DNA of 64,000 nucleotides from Variovorax sp. Root318D1 (lineage in GTDB: Bacteria; Pseudomonadota; Gammaproteobacteria; Burkholderiales; Burkholderiaceae_C). The first letter of the stretch is position 1. Every line of letters begins with the position of its first letter. Below, one piece after another: positions 55,273-63,673 of the stretch. The translations under genes and the position numbers were made by a program. Below the pieces are notes generated by a model that searched no databases, had not been told where the DNA came from, and saw nothing but the letters and a program-made list of their open reading frames with translations. The DNA lies in the NCBI RefSeq assembly GCF_001424835.1, contig NZ_LMCQ01000020.1:63384-127383 (forward strand), written 5' to 3'.

Positions 55273-57326
55273 CAGATGGCGTGAGGTTTCTTGGAGACGA
55301 GGGTCAGGATGTCGTAGCTCGCGACCAGCTCGCCGTCCTGGTTGGTCACCTCTACGTCCCATGCCACCACGCCCTGGCCGTGGCCGCTCGCGTCTTTCTT
55401 GTTGCGGTCGGTCTTGCGCTTGCACGTCAGGCGCGCCCGGATGGTGTCGCCAATGCCCACGGGCTTGACGAAGCGCAGCGTATCGAGGCCGTAGTTGGCC
55501 AGCACCGGGCCCGGGGCGGGAGAGACGAACAGGCCGGCCGCGGCCGACAGCACGAAGTAGCCGTGCGCGATGCGCTTGCCAAAGGGCGACTCCTTCGCCG
55601 CCACCTCGTCGAAGTGCATATAGAAGTAATCGCCCGAGATGCCGCCGAAGGCCACGATGTCGGCCTCGCCGACGGTGCGGCGGTGGGTGAGCAGGGAATC
55701 GCCGATCCGCAGGTCTTCGAAGTAGCGGCGGAACGGATGCACCTCGCTCTCTCGCACGGCCGCGCCACGCACGTGCTCGCCGGTGATCGCGGCCAGCATG
55801 GTGGGCGAGCCTTGCACCGCGGCGCGCTGCAGGTAGTGCTTCACGGCGCGCAGACCGCCCAGCTCTTCGCCGCCGCCCGCGCGGCCCGGCCCGCCGTGCT
55901 TGAGCTGCGGCAGCGGCGAACCGTGGCCGGTCGATTCGGCCGCGGCTTCGCGGTCGAGCACCAGCAGGCGGCCGTGCCACGCGGCGGCCACTGGAATGGC
56001 CTTTGCTGCAATCGCCGGATCGCGCGTGACCAGCGTGCCGACGAGGCTGCCGCGGCCGCGTGCCGCGAGCGCCAGGGCTTCGTCGATGCCGTCATAGGGC
56101 ATCAGCGTGCTGACGGGGCCGAAGGCCTCGACGTCGTGCGCGGCATCGTGTTCGAGCGGCTTGCGGCTCAACAGCAGCGTGGGCGCGAAGAAGGCGCCTT
56201 CGGCCACGCCGTCGCCCACCGGCGAGAAGCCGTCGCGCTCGCCATACACCAGCTCCGCCCCTTGCAGCAGCGTGGCCACGCGCTCGGCCACGTCGGCCTG
56301 CTGCGCATGCGAGGCGAGGGCGCCCATGCGCACCTCTTCGCGCGACGGATCGCCAATGACGGTCTTGGCGAGCCGCGCCCGCAGGCGCTCCGCCACCGCA
56401 TCGAGGTGCTGGCGCGGCACGATGGCGCGGCGGATGGCGGTGCACTTCTGGCCGGCCTTGATGGTCATCTCGCGCGCCACCTCCTTCACGAAAAGATCGA
56501 ACTCCTCGTCGTCGGGCGTCACATCGGGCGCCAGGATCGCGCAGTTCAGCGAATCGGCCTCGGCATTGAAGGGGATCGACTGGCGCACGAGGTTCGGATG
56601 CACGCGCAGCCTGGCCGCGGTGTCCGCCGAGCCGGTGAAGGTGACCACGTCGGCGCCCTCGAGCCGGTCGAGAAGATCGCCCGTGCCGCCGATCACCAGC
56701 TGCAGACTGCCCTCGGGCAGGATGCCCGACTGCACGATGAGCCGCACCAGCGCTTCGGTGAGGTAGCTGGTGGCCGTGGCCGGTTTGCCGATGCAGGGCA
56801 TGCCCGCGAGAAAGCTGGGCGCGAACTTTTCGAGCAGGCCCCACACCGGAAAGTTGAATGCGTTGATGTGCACCGCCACGCCCCCGCGCGGCACCAGGAT
56901 GTGCGTGCCCGCGAAGCCGCCCTTCTTGCCGAGCGGAAAGGCCGGACCTTCGTGCACCAGGTTGCCCGAGGGCAGCTCGTTGGTGCCGATGCCGGCATAG
57001 GCGCTGAGCGTGCCGGCACCGCCTTCGATGTCGATCCAGCTGTCGGCGCGGGTCGCGCCCGTGTGGGCCGAGATGGCGTAGAGCGTTTCCTTGTTCGCTG
57101 CGAGAAACTTGGCGAGAGCCTTCAGGCGCTCCGAGCGTTGCTGGAAGTCGAGCGACATCAGTGCGGGCAGGCCGACGCGGCGCGCGTGGTTCAGTGCTTC
57201 GGCGAAGTCGATGGCTTCGGCGTGCGTGCTGGCCACGCCTTGTCCGTTGATGGCGCTGCGCAATTGCTGCGCGCGCTCGTCGCCGATCCAACGGCCGGCG
57301 ATGTAGCTTTGAAGGGTGGTGGTCAT
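55272..57326 (-). CDS. paaZ: Phenylacetate pathway ring-opening enzyme (oxepin-CoA hydrolase/aldehyde dehydrogenase)
   Basis: PaaZ hydrolyses oxepin-CoA and oxidises the resulting aldehyde in aerobic phenylacetate catabolism. The 684-residue bifunctional chain has an aldehyde dehydrogenase domain (1 to about 525) with E256 in FNAEADSLN and C295 in AGQKCTAIRR, the same residue numbers as in E. coli PaaZ, and a C-terminal MaoC-like hydratase domain from about 535 with GGISGDYFYMHFDE and FGKRIAHGYF. It is downstream of the Liv-type transporter genes, separated by a paired-hairpin repeat. Confidence 0.94.
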   Translation of the reverse strand: MTTTLQSYIAGRWIGDERAQQLRSAINGQGVASTHAEAIDFAEALNHARRVGLPALMSLDFQQRSERLKALAKFLAANKETLYAISAHTGATRADSWIDIEGGAGTLSAYAGIGTNELPSGNLVHEGPAFPLGKKGGFAGTHILVPRGGVAVHINAFNFPVWGLLEKFAPSFLAGMPCIGKPATATSYLTEALVRLIVQSGILPEGSLQLVIGGTGDLLDRLEGADVVTFTGSADTAARLRVHPNLVRQSIPFNAEADSLNCAILAPDVTPDDEEFDLFVKEVAREMTIKAGQKCTAIRRAIVPRQHLDAVAERLRARLAKTVIGDPSREEVRMGALASHAQQADVAERVATLLQGAELVYGERDGFSPVGDGVAEGAFFAPTLLLSRKPLEHDAAHDVEAFGPVSTLMPYDGIDEALALAARGRGSLVGTLVTRDPAIAAKAIPVAAAWHGRLLVLDREAAAESTGHGSPLPQLKHGGPGRAGGGEELGGLRAVKHYLQRAAVQGSPTMLAAITGEHVRGAAVRESEVHPFRRYFEDLRIGDSLLTHRRTVGEADIVAFGGISGDYFYMHFDEVAAKESPFGKRIAHGYFVLSAAAGLFVSPAPGPVLANYGLDTLRFVKPVGIGDTIRARLTCKRKTDRNKKDASGHGQGVVAWDVEVTNQDGELVASYDILTLVSKKPHAI

Positions 57327-57355
57327 GCGGTGTCCTTTCGTTGTCTAGGTATTGC

Positions 57356-57468
57356 TCCCTCCCCTCCCGGGGGAAGGCTGGGATGGGGGCAGACAGCGTT
57401 CATTCGGCGCAGTGCTCTATCGAACGCCGCTTGCCCCCACCCCGACGCTCCCCCGAAAGGGGAGGGAG
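57356..57468. repeat. BIME-like paired hairpins, copy 2
   Basis: A C/G-rich hairpin (CCCTCCCCTCCCGGGGGAAGG) followed by CTGGGATGGGGGC is matched about 50 bases later by its inverted partner GCCCCCACCC and a second hairpin CTCCCC-N5-GGGGAG (57448-57464). It is closely related to the copy at 61273-61381 and lies between livF and paaZ. Confidence 0.75.
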
Positions 57469-57478
57469 AAAATCCGGG

Positions 57479-58279
57479 TCATTCCTTCTTTCCGATGCCC
57501 AGGTAGGTATCGATGATTCGCTGGTCGTGCATCAATTCGCGCGCATTGCCCTGGAGCGCCACGGCACCCATCTCGAGCACGTAAGCGCGGTCTGCCACCT
57601 GCAACGCGGCGCGCGCGTTCTGCTCCACAAGCAGCACCGAGACGCCGTGGCTGCGCAACTGCGAAACCACGCGCAGCACTTCGCGCACCACCAGCGGCGC
57701 GAGGCCGAGCGAGGGCTCGTCGAGCATCAGGAGCCGCGGACGCGCCATCAGCGCGCGGCCGATGGCGAGCATCTGGCGCTCGCCGCCCGAGAGCGTCGAC
57801 GCCAATTGCGGGCGCCGCTCGCGCAGGCGCGGAAAGATCTCGAACACCTCGTCCATGCGCGCGCGCTGGTCGCGTGTGCCCTTGCGCCACTGGTAGAAGC
57901 CGCCGAGCAGCAGGTTGTCTTCAACCGACATGTCTCCGAACAGCTCGCGCCTTTCGGGCACCAGCGCCACGCCGCGCGCCACCATGGTCTCGACACCGGG
58001 GCGTGCGATGCGTTCGCCATGCAGCGCAAGGCTGCCGGTGGAGGGCAGCAGGCCCATTGCCGCGCACAGCAACGTGGTCTTGCCGGCGCCATTGGGGCCG
58101 ATGACGGTGACGATCTCGCCTTCGTTCACATGCAGCTGCACGCTGTGCACCGCCTCGACGGTGCGGTAGGCAACACTGAAGCCGTCGAGCTGGAGAACGG
58201 GAACGGACATTGGATAACCTTCGCCTTCGCCTTCGGCTGCGGTTCGAGCTTGCTTGGGGCGGCCCGGCGCGGCGCTCAT
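57479..58279 (-). CDS. Liv-type ABC transporter ATP-binding protein (LivF-like)
   Basis: This ATPase of 266 residues has Walker A GPNGAGKTTLL, Q-loop LVPERRELFGDMSVEDNLL, signature LSGGERQMLAIGRAL, Walker B LLMLDEPSLGLAP and switch region LVEQNARAA. ATG 58279 overlaps the upstream gene's stop (ATGA) but gives a 23-residue extension over the usual LivF start; the ATG at 58210 after GCGAAGG is the alternative. It completes the transporter set embedded in the paa cluster. Confidence 0.9.
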   Translation of the reverse strand: MSAAPGRPKQARTAAEGEGEGYPMSVPVLQLDGFSVAYRTVEAVHSVQLHVNEGEIVTVIGPNGAGKTTLLCAAMGLLPSTGSLALHGERIARPGVETMVARGVALVPERRELFGDMSVEDNLLLGGFYQWRKGTRDQRARMDEVFEIFPRLRERRPQLASTLSGGERQMLAIGRALMARPRLLMLDEPSLGLAPLVVREVLRVVSQLRSHGVSVLLVEQNARAALQVADRAYVLEMGAVALQGNARELMHDQRIIDTYLGIGKKE

Positions 58280-60174
58280 CTCGCGTCCTCCAGCAGTTCG
58301 TCGTCCGCGCCGCCCAGATAGGCCTCGAGCACGCGCGGGTTGGCCTGCACTTCGGCCGGCGTGCCGGTGGCAATGACGGTGCCGAATTCGAGCACCGTGA
58401 TCCGGTCGGCGAGGTTCATCACAAATTCCATGTCGTGTTCCACCACGAGAATGCCGAGGCCTTCCGCGCGCAACTGGCCCAGCAGCACGGAGAGAGCGCG
58501 CTTCTCCAAGTGCCGCAGGCCCGCGGCGGGCTCGTCGAGCAGCAGCACCGAGGGCTGGCCGGCCAGAGCGCGCGCGATCTCGACCACGCGCTGCTGGCCC
58601 AGAGAGAGCGATGCGGCCGGCGTGTCGGCATGGGCACCGAGGCCGCAGCGTTCGATCTGCCGGCGAGCTTCAGCCATCAGTGCCGCTTCTTCGGCACGGT
58701 CCAGCCTGAGCATGGCGGCAAGCCAGCCACGTTTCGCGCGCAGATGGGCGCCGAGCGCCACGTTCTCGACCACGCTGCGCTGGCCGAGCAGGCGCACGTG
58801 CTGGAAGGTGCGGCCCAATCCCAGCGCGGCGAACACGCGCGACGGCTTTGCAGTCATCGTCTGGCCCGCAAGCCGTACTTCGCCGGCGCTCGGGTCGTCC
58901 ACCCCTGAGATCATGTTGAAGAAGGTGCTCTTGCCCGCGCCGTTCGGCCCGATGAGTGCGTGGATCTCGCCGGCCTTCAGCGTCATCGAGATGTCGTTGT
59001 TGGCTACCAGCCCGCCGAAGCGCTTGCTGACGCTGGTGGCCTGCAGCAGCACCTCGCCCTTGGCGGGCAGGTTGCGCTGCGCAAGTTGCACGGTCGGGAC
59101 GGCGGGCCGCGCGGCGCCGGTGGTGGCATGCGGGCGCACCCAGCGGCCCGCGATGCGCGCCAACGTGGGCCACAGACCTTCCGCAAAACGCTGCAACACG
59201 AACAGCATGAGGAGGCCGAACACGATTACTTCGAAGTTTCCGCTGCTGCCCAGCAGCGAAGGCAGCACGTCCTGCAGCTTCTCCTTGAGCAGCGTGATGA
59301 GCGCGGCGCCCAGCACTGCGCCCCAGAGGTGGCCCGCACCGCCGACCACCGCCATGAACAGCAGCTCGATGCCGATGTTCAGGTTGAAGGGCGTGGGGTT
59401 CACGAAGCGCTGGAGGTGCGCATAGAGCCAGCCCGACACGGCCGCCAGCAGGGCCGCGAGCACGAAGAGCTTCACGCGGTGGCGCGCCGTGTTCACGCCC
59501 ATCGACTCGGCCATGAGCCGGCCGCCCTTGAGCGCGCGAATGGCGCGGCCTTCGCGCGAATCGAGCAGGTTGTGCAGGGCCCAGAGCGCGAGTAGTAGCA
59601 CGGCCCAGATCACGACGCCGAGTGCGCGCGGCGTGGCCAGCGAGAAGCCCGCGATGACCAGCGGCGGGACGCCGGTGATGCCCGTCTGCCCGCCGAGGAA
59701 GTCCATGTTGCCGAACAGGTAGTACAGGCTCAGGCCCCACGCGATCGTGCACAGCGGCAGATAGTGGCCCTGCAGCTTGAGCGTGACCGCGCCCAGCGCC
59801 CATGCGAGCGCGAAGGTCAGCACCAGGCCGAGCAACAGCCCTGCCCATGGCAGCAACGCGGGCGCCACGAAGCCACCCAGCCACGCCGCGGCAGCGGGCG
59901 AAGTGCAAATCCATGCGGTGGCATAGGAACCCACGCCGACGAATGCGGCTTGGCCGAAAGAGGTCATGCCGCCCACGCCGGTCAGCATGACCAGCCCGGC
60001 CGCAACCAGCGCATAAAGGCCGATGTTGCTGAGCACGGACACCGTGAACTCGGGCAGGAAGCCCCAGGCCAGCGCCAGCAGGACGACGAGCGCCAACGTG
60101 AGCTGGCGCGAGGTGACCAGCGGCTTGCCCGTGGGCGGCAGGTGGGCGGTGATGGGATTGGACGGTGCGCTCAT
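58276..60174 (-). CDS. Fused Liv-type permease and ATP-binding protein (LivM-LivG)
   Basis: This 632-residue protein joins a LivM permease (about residues 1-345; GLVMLTGVGGMTSFGQAAFVGVGSY and the EAA-like RAIRALKGGRLMAESMGVN loop) to a LivG ATPase (about 380-632; Walker A GPNGAGKSTFFN, signature LSLGQQRVVEIARAL, Walker B LLLDEPAAGL, switch VVEHDMEFVM). Fusion of these two subunits recurs in betaproteobacteria. Both ends overlap neighbours by four bases, so livH, this gene and livF are translationally coupled. Confidence 0.92.
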   Translation of the reverse strand: MSAPSNPITAHLPPTGKPLVTSRQLTLALVVLLALAWGFLPEFTVSVLSNIGLYALVAAGLVMLTGVGGMTSFGQAAFVGVGSYATAWICTSPAAAAWLGGFVAPALLPWAGLLLGLVLTFALAWALGAVTLKLQGHYLPLCTIAWGLSLYYLFGNMDFLGGQTGITGVPPLVIAGFSLATPRALGVVIWAVLLLALWALHNLLDSREGRAIRALKGGRLMAESMGVNTARHRVKLFVLAALLAAVSGWLYAHLQRFVNPTPFNLNIGIELLFMAVVGGAGHLWGAVLGAALITLLKEKLQDVLPSLLGSSGNFEVIVFGLLMLFVLQRFAEGLWPTLARIAGRWVRPHATTGAARPAVPTVQLAQRNLPAKGEVLLQATSVSKRFGGLVANNDISMTLKAGEIHALIGPNGAGKSTFFNMISGVDDPSAGEVRLAGQTMTAKPSRVFAALGLGRTFQHVRLLGQRSVVENVALGAHLRAKRGWLAAMLRLDRAEEAALMAEARRQIERCGLGAHADTPAASLSLGQQRVVEIARALAGQPSVLLLDEPAAGLRHLEKRALSVLLGQLRAEGLGILVVEHDMEFVMNLADRITVLEFGTVIATGTPAEVQANPRVLEAYLGGADDELLEDAR

Positions 60175-61199
60175 TCCTCGTCCTCCACATGTCGGCTGTG
60201 CAGCGATCGCCACCACAGCACCGGGATGATCAGCGTGAAGACCAGCACCTCCTTGAACGGACTGGCCCAGAACGAGGCAAAGGCCTCGAGCTGCCCGACC
60301 AGCAGCGCGCCCGCCAGCGCCAGCGGATAGCTGGCGAGCCCACCCACGATGGCGGCGACGAAGCCCTTGAGGCCGATCAGGAATCCGGTGTCGTAATACA
60401 CCGTGGTGAGCGGCGCGATCAAGAGCCCCGAGACCGCGCCGATGAGCGCCGCGAGCGCGAAGCTCAGATCGCCCGACAGTTCCGTTGGAATGCCCGACAG
60501 CCGCGCGCCCACGCGGTTGATGGCGGTGGCGCGCAGCGCCTTGCCGACCATCGAGCGGCCGAAGAAAAAGAACATCGCAATCACCAACAGCAGCGTGATG
60601 CCGACGACCACCAGCGACTGTCCGCTGACCGGAATGCCGCCGATGTCGAAGCGCTCTTCGGAGAACGCCGTGGTGCGGTAGCCCTCGGCGCCGAAGAAGA
60701 GCAGGCCCAGCCCCACCAGCACGCCATGCAGCGCGACCGAGACGATCAGCAGCATCAGCACGCTGGCATCGGCCAGCGGGCGGTAGGCGAGGCGATAGAG
60801 CAACGGGCCGAGCGGCGCGATCAGCACCAGCGTGGTGATCGACTGCGCCGCCATCGAGGTCGGCTTGAGTCCGAGCACGAGCGCGCAGGCCAGCCCCGGC
60901 AGCGCCACGCACCAGGTGAGCGCCGAGCCCCAGTCCACCACCGAGCCGCGCTTCCAGCGCCAGGCTTCAACCACGAGCACCATGGCGGCGAGCGCGACCA
61001 GCAGCCACAGCGTGGCCGGCACGCGGCCGGTCTGCAGCATGGCCATCGACAGTGCGCCGAAGGCGACGAACTCGCCCTGCGGAATGAAGATGACGCGCGT
61101 GACGGAGAACACCAGCACCAAGGCGAGTGCCATCAGTCCATAGACGGCACCGTTCACGATGCCGTCCTGCCCCAGCAAAAGGGCGATCTGCAGATCCAT
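60171..61199 (-). CDS. Liv-type ABC transporter permease (LivH-like)
   Basis: This 342-residue permease begins LQIALLLGQDGIVNGAVYGLMALALVLVFSVTRVIFIPQGEF, the LivH signature, and has the cytoplasmic loop GKALRATAINRVGARLSGIPTEL. About eight to nine helices are predicted. It is slightly longer than E. coli LivH because of an inserted pair of hydrophobic segments around residues 55-105. The start is ATG 61199; upstream in-frame sequence is the paired-hairpin repeat. Confidence 0.92.
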   Translation of the reverse strand: MDLQIALLLGQDGIVNGAVYGLMALALVLVFSVTRVIFIPQGEFVAFGALSMAMLQTGRVPATLWLLVALAAMVLVVEAWRWKRGSVVDWGSALTWCVALPGLACALVLGLKPTSMAAQSITTLVLIAPLGPLLYRLAYRPLADASVLMLLIVSVALHGVLVGLGLLFFGAEGYRTTAFSEERFDIGGIPVSGQSLVVVGITLLLVIAMFFFFGRSMVGKALRATAINRVGARLSGIPTELSGDLSFALAALIGAVSGLLIAPLTTVYYDTGFLIGLKGFVAAIVGGLASYPLALAGALLVGQLEAFASFWASPFKEVLVFTLIIPVLWWRSLHSRHVEDEE

Positions 61200-61272
61200 A
61201 AAAAACCTTCGGGCTCGGCCCTTGTATCGAATCAGTGACTGCCGCAAACATCTACAGCCACGCTGCATTGCT

Positions 61273-61381
61273 CCTTCCCCCTTTGGGGGAAGGTTGGGAT
61301 GGGGGCAGACCCAGCGCTCAAGGCTGCGCGAACTTCTATGCCGTCGAGCCCCCACCCCAGCCCTCCCCCAGAGGGGGAGGG
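61273..61381. repeat. BIME-like paired hairpins, copy 3
   Basis: CCTTCCCCC-ttt-GGGGGAAGG (61273-61293) and CCCTCCCCC-aga-GGGGGAGGG (61361-61381) are perfect 9-bp hairpins linked by GGGATGGGGGC (61296-61306) and its inverted partner GCCCCCACCCC (61348-61358). It lies between the binding-protein gene and livH. Confidence 0.8.
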
Positions 61382-61395
61382 AGTGGGACCGGCGT

Positions 61396-62541
61396 TCAGG
61401 GCTGGTATTTCCAGGCGCCGTTTTCAATCTTCACCATGACCCGCGCGCGCTGGTCCAGGCCCAGATGGTCGTTGGCCGTCATGTTGAACACGCCGTGGGC
61501 GCCGGACACATCCTTGACTTGCTCGAGCGCGTCGCGCAGCGCGGCGCGGAATTCGGGCGTGCCGGGTTGCGCCTTCTTGAGCGCGACTGGCACGGCCGAG
61601 GTCATCAGGAGACCCGCGTCCCATGCATGTGCGCCGAAGGTCGACACAGTGTTCTTGCCGTTCGCGCCCTCATATGCGGTGACGTAGGCCATGGCGGACT
61701 TTTTCACCGGATGGCTTGCGGGCAGCTGCTCGGCCACGAGTACGGGACCGGCCGGCAGGAAGGTGCCTTCCACGTCCTTGCCGCCAACGCGAAGGAAGTC
61801 GGCATTGGCCACGCCATGGGTCTGGTACATCTTGCCGGTGTAGCCGCGCTCCTTCAGCGTCTTCTGCGGCAGCGCGGCCGGCGTGCCGGAGCCCGCGACC
61901 AGCACCGCATCGGCCTTGGCCGCCATGATCTTCAAGGTCTGGCCGGTCACCGAAGTGTCGGTGCGCGCATAGCGCTCGTTGGCCACGATCTTGAGCTTCT
62001 TGAGCTCCGCCGCCTTGGCGAACTCCTGCGACCAGCCTTCGCCATACGCATCGGAGAAGCCGATGAAGGCCACTGTCTTCACGCCGTTGGCGGCCATGTG
62101 CTCGGCAATGGCGAGAGACATCATGATGTCGTTCTGCGGCGTCTTGAAGACCCACTGCTTCTTGGCGTCCATCGGCTCCACGATGCGGGCTGAGGCAGCG
62201 ATGGAAATCATCGGCGTCTTGGCTTCGCTCGCCACGTCGATCATCGCGAGCGAATTGGGCGTGGTGGTCGAGCCCAGCACGATGTCGACCTTGTTCTCGG
62301 CGATGAGCTTGCGCGTGTTGGCCACGGCCGCCGTGGTGTCGGATGCATCGTCGAGCACGATGTAGTTGATCTTCTGGCCGGCGATGGTCTTGGGCATCAG
62401 TGCGATGGTGTTCTTCTCGGGAATGCCGAGCGAGGCGGCCGGACCGGTGGCCGAGAGCGTCACGCCGACGTTGATGTCGGCCCATGCGGCCACGGCGGTG
62501 GCGCACAGCGCTGCAATCAGCAGGGGCTTGAAGAATTTCAT
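61396..62541 (-). CDS. Liv-type ABC transporter substrate-binding protein
   Basis: This 381-residue periplasmic protein has a signal peptide (1-21, ending AAWA) and the peripl_BP_6 fold: INVGVTLSATGPAASLGIPEKNTIALMP, VDIVLGSTTTPNSLAMIDVA and VAFIGFSDAYGEGWSQEFAKAAE. Although the family is named for branched-chain amino acids, many members bind aromatic acids. Its position between paaE and the permease genes in a phenylacetate cluster suggests phenylacetate or a related aromatic as ligand. It is 34 bases downstream of paaE. Confidence 0.9.
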   Translation of the reverse strand: MKFFKPLLIAALCATAVAAWADINVGVTLSATGPAASLGIPEKNTIALMPKTIAGQKINYIVLDDASDTTAAVANTRKLIAENKVDIVLGSTTTPNSLAMIDVASEAKTPMISIAASARIVEPMDAKKQWVFKTPQNDIMMSLAIAEHMAANGVKTVAFIGFSDAYGEGWSQEFAKAAELKKLKIVANERYARTDTSVTGQTLKIMAAKADAVLVAGSGTPAALPQKTLKERGYTGKMYQTHGVANADFLRVGGKDVEGTFLPAGPVLVAEQLPASHPVKKSAMAYVTAYEGANGKNTVSTFGAHAWDAGLLMTSAVPVALKKAQPGTPEFRAALRDALEQVKDVSGAHGVFNMTANDHLGLDQRARVMVKIENGAWKYQP

Positions 62542-62575
62542 TTGGTTTGTCTCCGGTTGAAAAATTGTTATGGGG

Positions 62576-63670
62576 TCAGCGCTCGTCGAAGGACAGGATC
62601 ACGCGTTCGGTGAGAGGGTGCGACTGGCAGGTCAGCACGAAGCCCGCGGCCACTTCATTCTTGTCGAGTGCAAAGTTTCTTTCCATGCGGACTTCCCCCT
62701 CCACGAGCTTGGCGCGGCAGGTGCCGCACACGCCGGAGGTGCAAGAGAACGGCACCTCGAGCCCGGCCGCGGAAGCCGCATCGAGGATGCTCGGCTGCCC
62801 TTCGGTGAATGTGATCTCGCGCTGCAGGCCGTCGCGCACGATGGTGATGCGCGCCTGCTTGGCGTCGCCCGGAAGGGCCTGGTGCACCACCGCGCCAACC
62901 TCGCCGGCCGTGGCGCCTGAAGGCAGCGCAACGCCGAAGCGCTCGATGTGGATGCGCTCTTCGGGCACGCCCGCCGCGAGCAAGGCGGCCTCGGCCTCGT
63001 CGTTCATCTGGAACGGGCCGCAGATGTATGCATGGTCGATGCTCGCCGCCGGCACCAGCGTGCCCAGGAACTCGCCGATCTTCTCGCGGTTCATCACGCC
63101 GAAGCCCAGCGGCGAATCGGTGTGCTCGTCGGAGAACACATGCAACAGCACGAGTCGCGTCATGTAGCGGTTCTTCAGGTCCTCGATCTCTTCCTTGAAC
63201 ATCGTGGACTGCAGCTGGCGGTTGCCGTAGATCAGCGTGAAGCGGCTCCGGGGTTCGCGCGCCAGAACGGTCTTCATGATCGACAAAATCGGCGTAATGC
63301 CGCTGCCGCCGGCAATGCCAACGTGGTGGCGCGCGGAAGCCGGCTCGATCGGCACGAAGAAGCGGCCCTGCGGCGCCATGACCTGCACTATGTCGCCGGG
63401 CTGCAGATGCGCGTTGATCCAGTTGGAAAACACGCCGCCCTGCACCTTGCGCACGCCCACGCGCAGCTCGCCGTCATCGAGGCCGGCGCAGATCGAGTAA
63501 GACCGGCGCAGGTCCTGCCCGTCGATGTCTCCGCGCAAGGTGAGGTACTGGCCTTGCGTGAAGCCGAAGACCTCGCGCAACTCGGGCGGCACTTCGAACG
63601 AGACGATGACGGCCTCCGAGGTGTCGGGCTCGACGACCTTCACGCGCAGCGGGTGGAAGAGGGTGCTCAT
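62576..63670 (-). CDS. paaE: Phenylacetyl-CoA epoxidase reductase subunit
   Basis: PaaE passes electrons from NADPH to the PaaABC oxygenase that makes ring-1,2-epoxyphenylacetyl-CoA. The 364-residue protein has an FAD-binding domain (RRSYSICAG), an NAD(P)-binding domain (GIAGGSGITPILSIMKTVL and YICGPFQM) and a C-terminal plant-type 2Fe-2S domain with cysteines in PFSCTSGVCGTCRAKL and LTCQSHP. It lies 3 bases after paaD. Confidence 0.95.
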   Translation of the reverse strand: MSTLFHPLRVKVVEPDTSEAVIVSFEVPPELREVFGFTQGQYLTLRGDIDGQDLRRSYSICAGLDDGELRVGVRKVQGGVFSNWINAHLQPGDIVQVMAPQGRFFVPIEPASARHHVGIAGGSGITPILSIMKTVLAREPRSRFTLIYGNRQLQSTMFKEEIEDLKNRYMTRLVLLHVFSDEHTDSPLGFGVMNREKIGEFLGTLVPAASIDHAYICGPFQMNDEAEAALLAAGVPEERIHIERFGVALPSGATAGEVGAVVHQALPGDAKQARITIVRDGLQREITFTEGQPSILDAASAAGLEVPFSCTSGVCGTCRAKLVEGEVRMERNFALDKNEVAAGFVLTCQSHPLTERVILSFDER

Positions 63671-63673
63671 CGT

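Noticed and set aside
55119..57506. 795-codon open frame antisense to paaZ
   Set aside because: It mirrors a secure gene and its translation is Arg/Gly/His-rich without recognisable domains.
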